From: JACKOD01 sp041591635
GTDB taxonomy: Bacteria > Pseudomonadota > Gammaproteobacteria > Pseudomonadales > Oleiphilaceae
NCBI GenBank assembly: GCA_041591635.1
Contig: JBFHRO010000078.1
Location: 1-13,781, forward strand
Direction: 5' to 3'
DNA: 13,781 bases
A model generated the notes under the pieces. That model saw nothing but the letters and a program-made list of their open reading frames with translations, ran no database searches and had not been told where the DNA came from. The position numbers and the translations under genes are program-made. This document shows positions 13,777 to 13,781 of this stretch, piece after piece; positions within the stretch are counted from its first letter, which is position 1; each line of letters begins with the position of its first letter.

Positions 13777-13781
13777 ATTAA

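Noticed and set aside
1..13781. CRISPR array, tRNA/rRNA genes, prophage or defence system
   Set aside because: No regularly spaced repeats, no cloverleaf-like gene, and no phage or defence protein families were seen; most of the window is housekeeping genes.

Overview
The window looks like chromosomal DNA of a free-living, probably marine, gammaproteobacterium of the Pseudomonas/Cellvibrio/Hahella-like branch. The basis is a set of recognisable housekeeping genes (rsd/algQ, dsbB, gshA, tex, rep) in combinations typical of pseudomonad relatives, two orphan periplasmic solute-binding proteins, and GC content in the mid-50s by eye. Identification rests on protein families read from the sequence; no database search was run.

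Left edge (1-350): the 3' half of an IS200/IS605-type HUH transposase, followed by short GACCG/CGGTC inverted motifs. Convergent with it is a WD40 beta-propeller lipoprotein gene (350-1324, minus). Next on the minus strand are rsd/algQ (1507-1977), the anti-sigma-70 factor, and dsbB (2190-2699), the quinone-linked oxidase of DsbA. Divergent from dsbB is a secreted FliL-like protein (2898-3326, plus) ending in a textbook intrinsic terminator. A small RMF-like gene (3436-3636, minus) follows, then about 350 bases of non-coding DNA holding a terminator and small hairpins.

Centre (3990-10161): gshA (glutamate-cysteine ligase) and tex (S1-domain RNA-binding transcription accessory protein) lie in tandem on the minus strand, 71 bases apart, with an attenuator-like pair of hairpins in the gap. 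tex is divergent from rep, a UvrD/Rep-family 3'-5' DNA helicase.

Right part (10162-13781): two SBP_bac_3-type periplasmic binding proteins converge, and their reading frames overlap tail to tail by 221 bases. Each C-terminus is antisense to the other gene and no terminator lies between them, which suggests loss of both original ends. Upstream of the second, on the same strand, is a RetSat/CrtI-like FAD oxidoreductase (12069-13715). Its promoter candidate overlaps a perfect 6-4-6 inverted repeat at the window edge.

Functionally, several genes suit slow growth and redox stress: Rsd (sigma switching), an RMF-like protein (ribosome hibernation family), DsbB (disulfide formation) and GshA (glutathione synthesis). 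No phage, CRISPR array, tRNA, rRNA or evident new multi-gene system was found. The least ordinary items are the overlapping SBP genes, the acidic RMF-like protein, the tex-gshA leader and the operator-like repeat before the RetSat-like gene.
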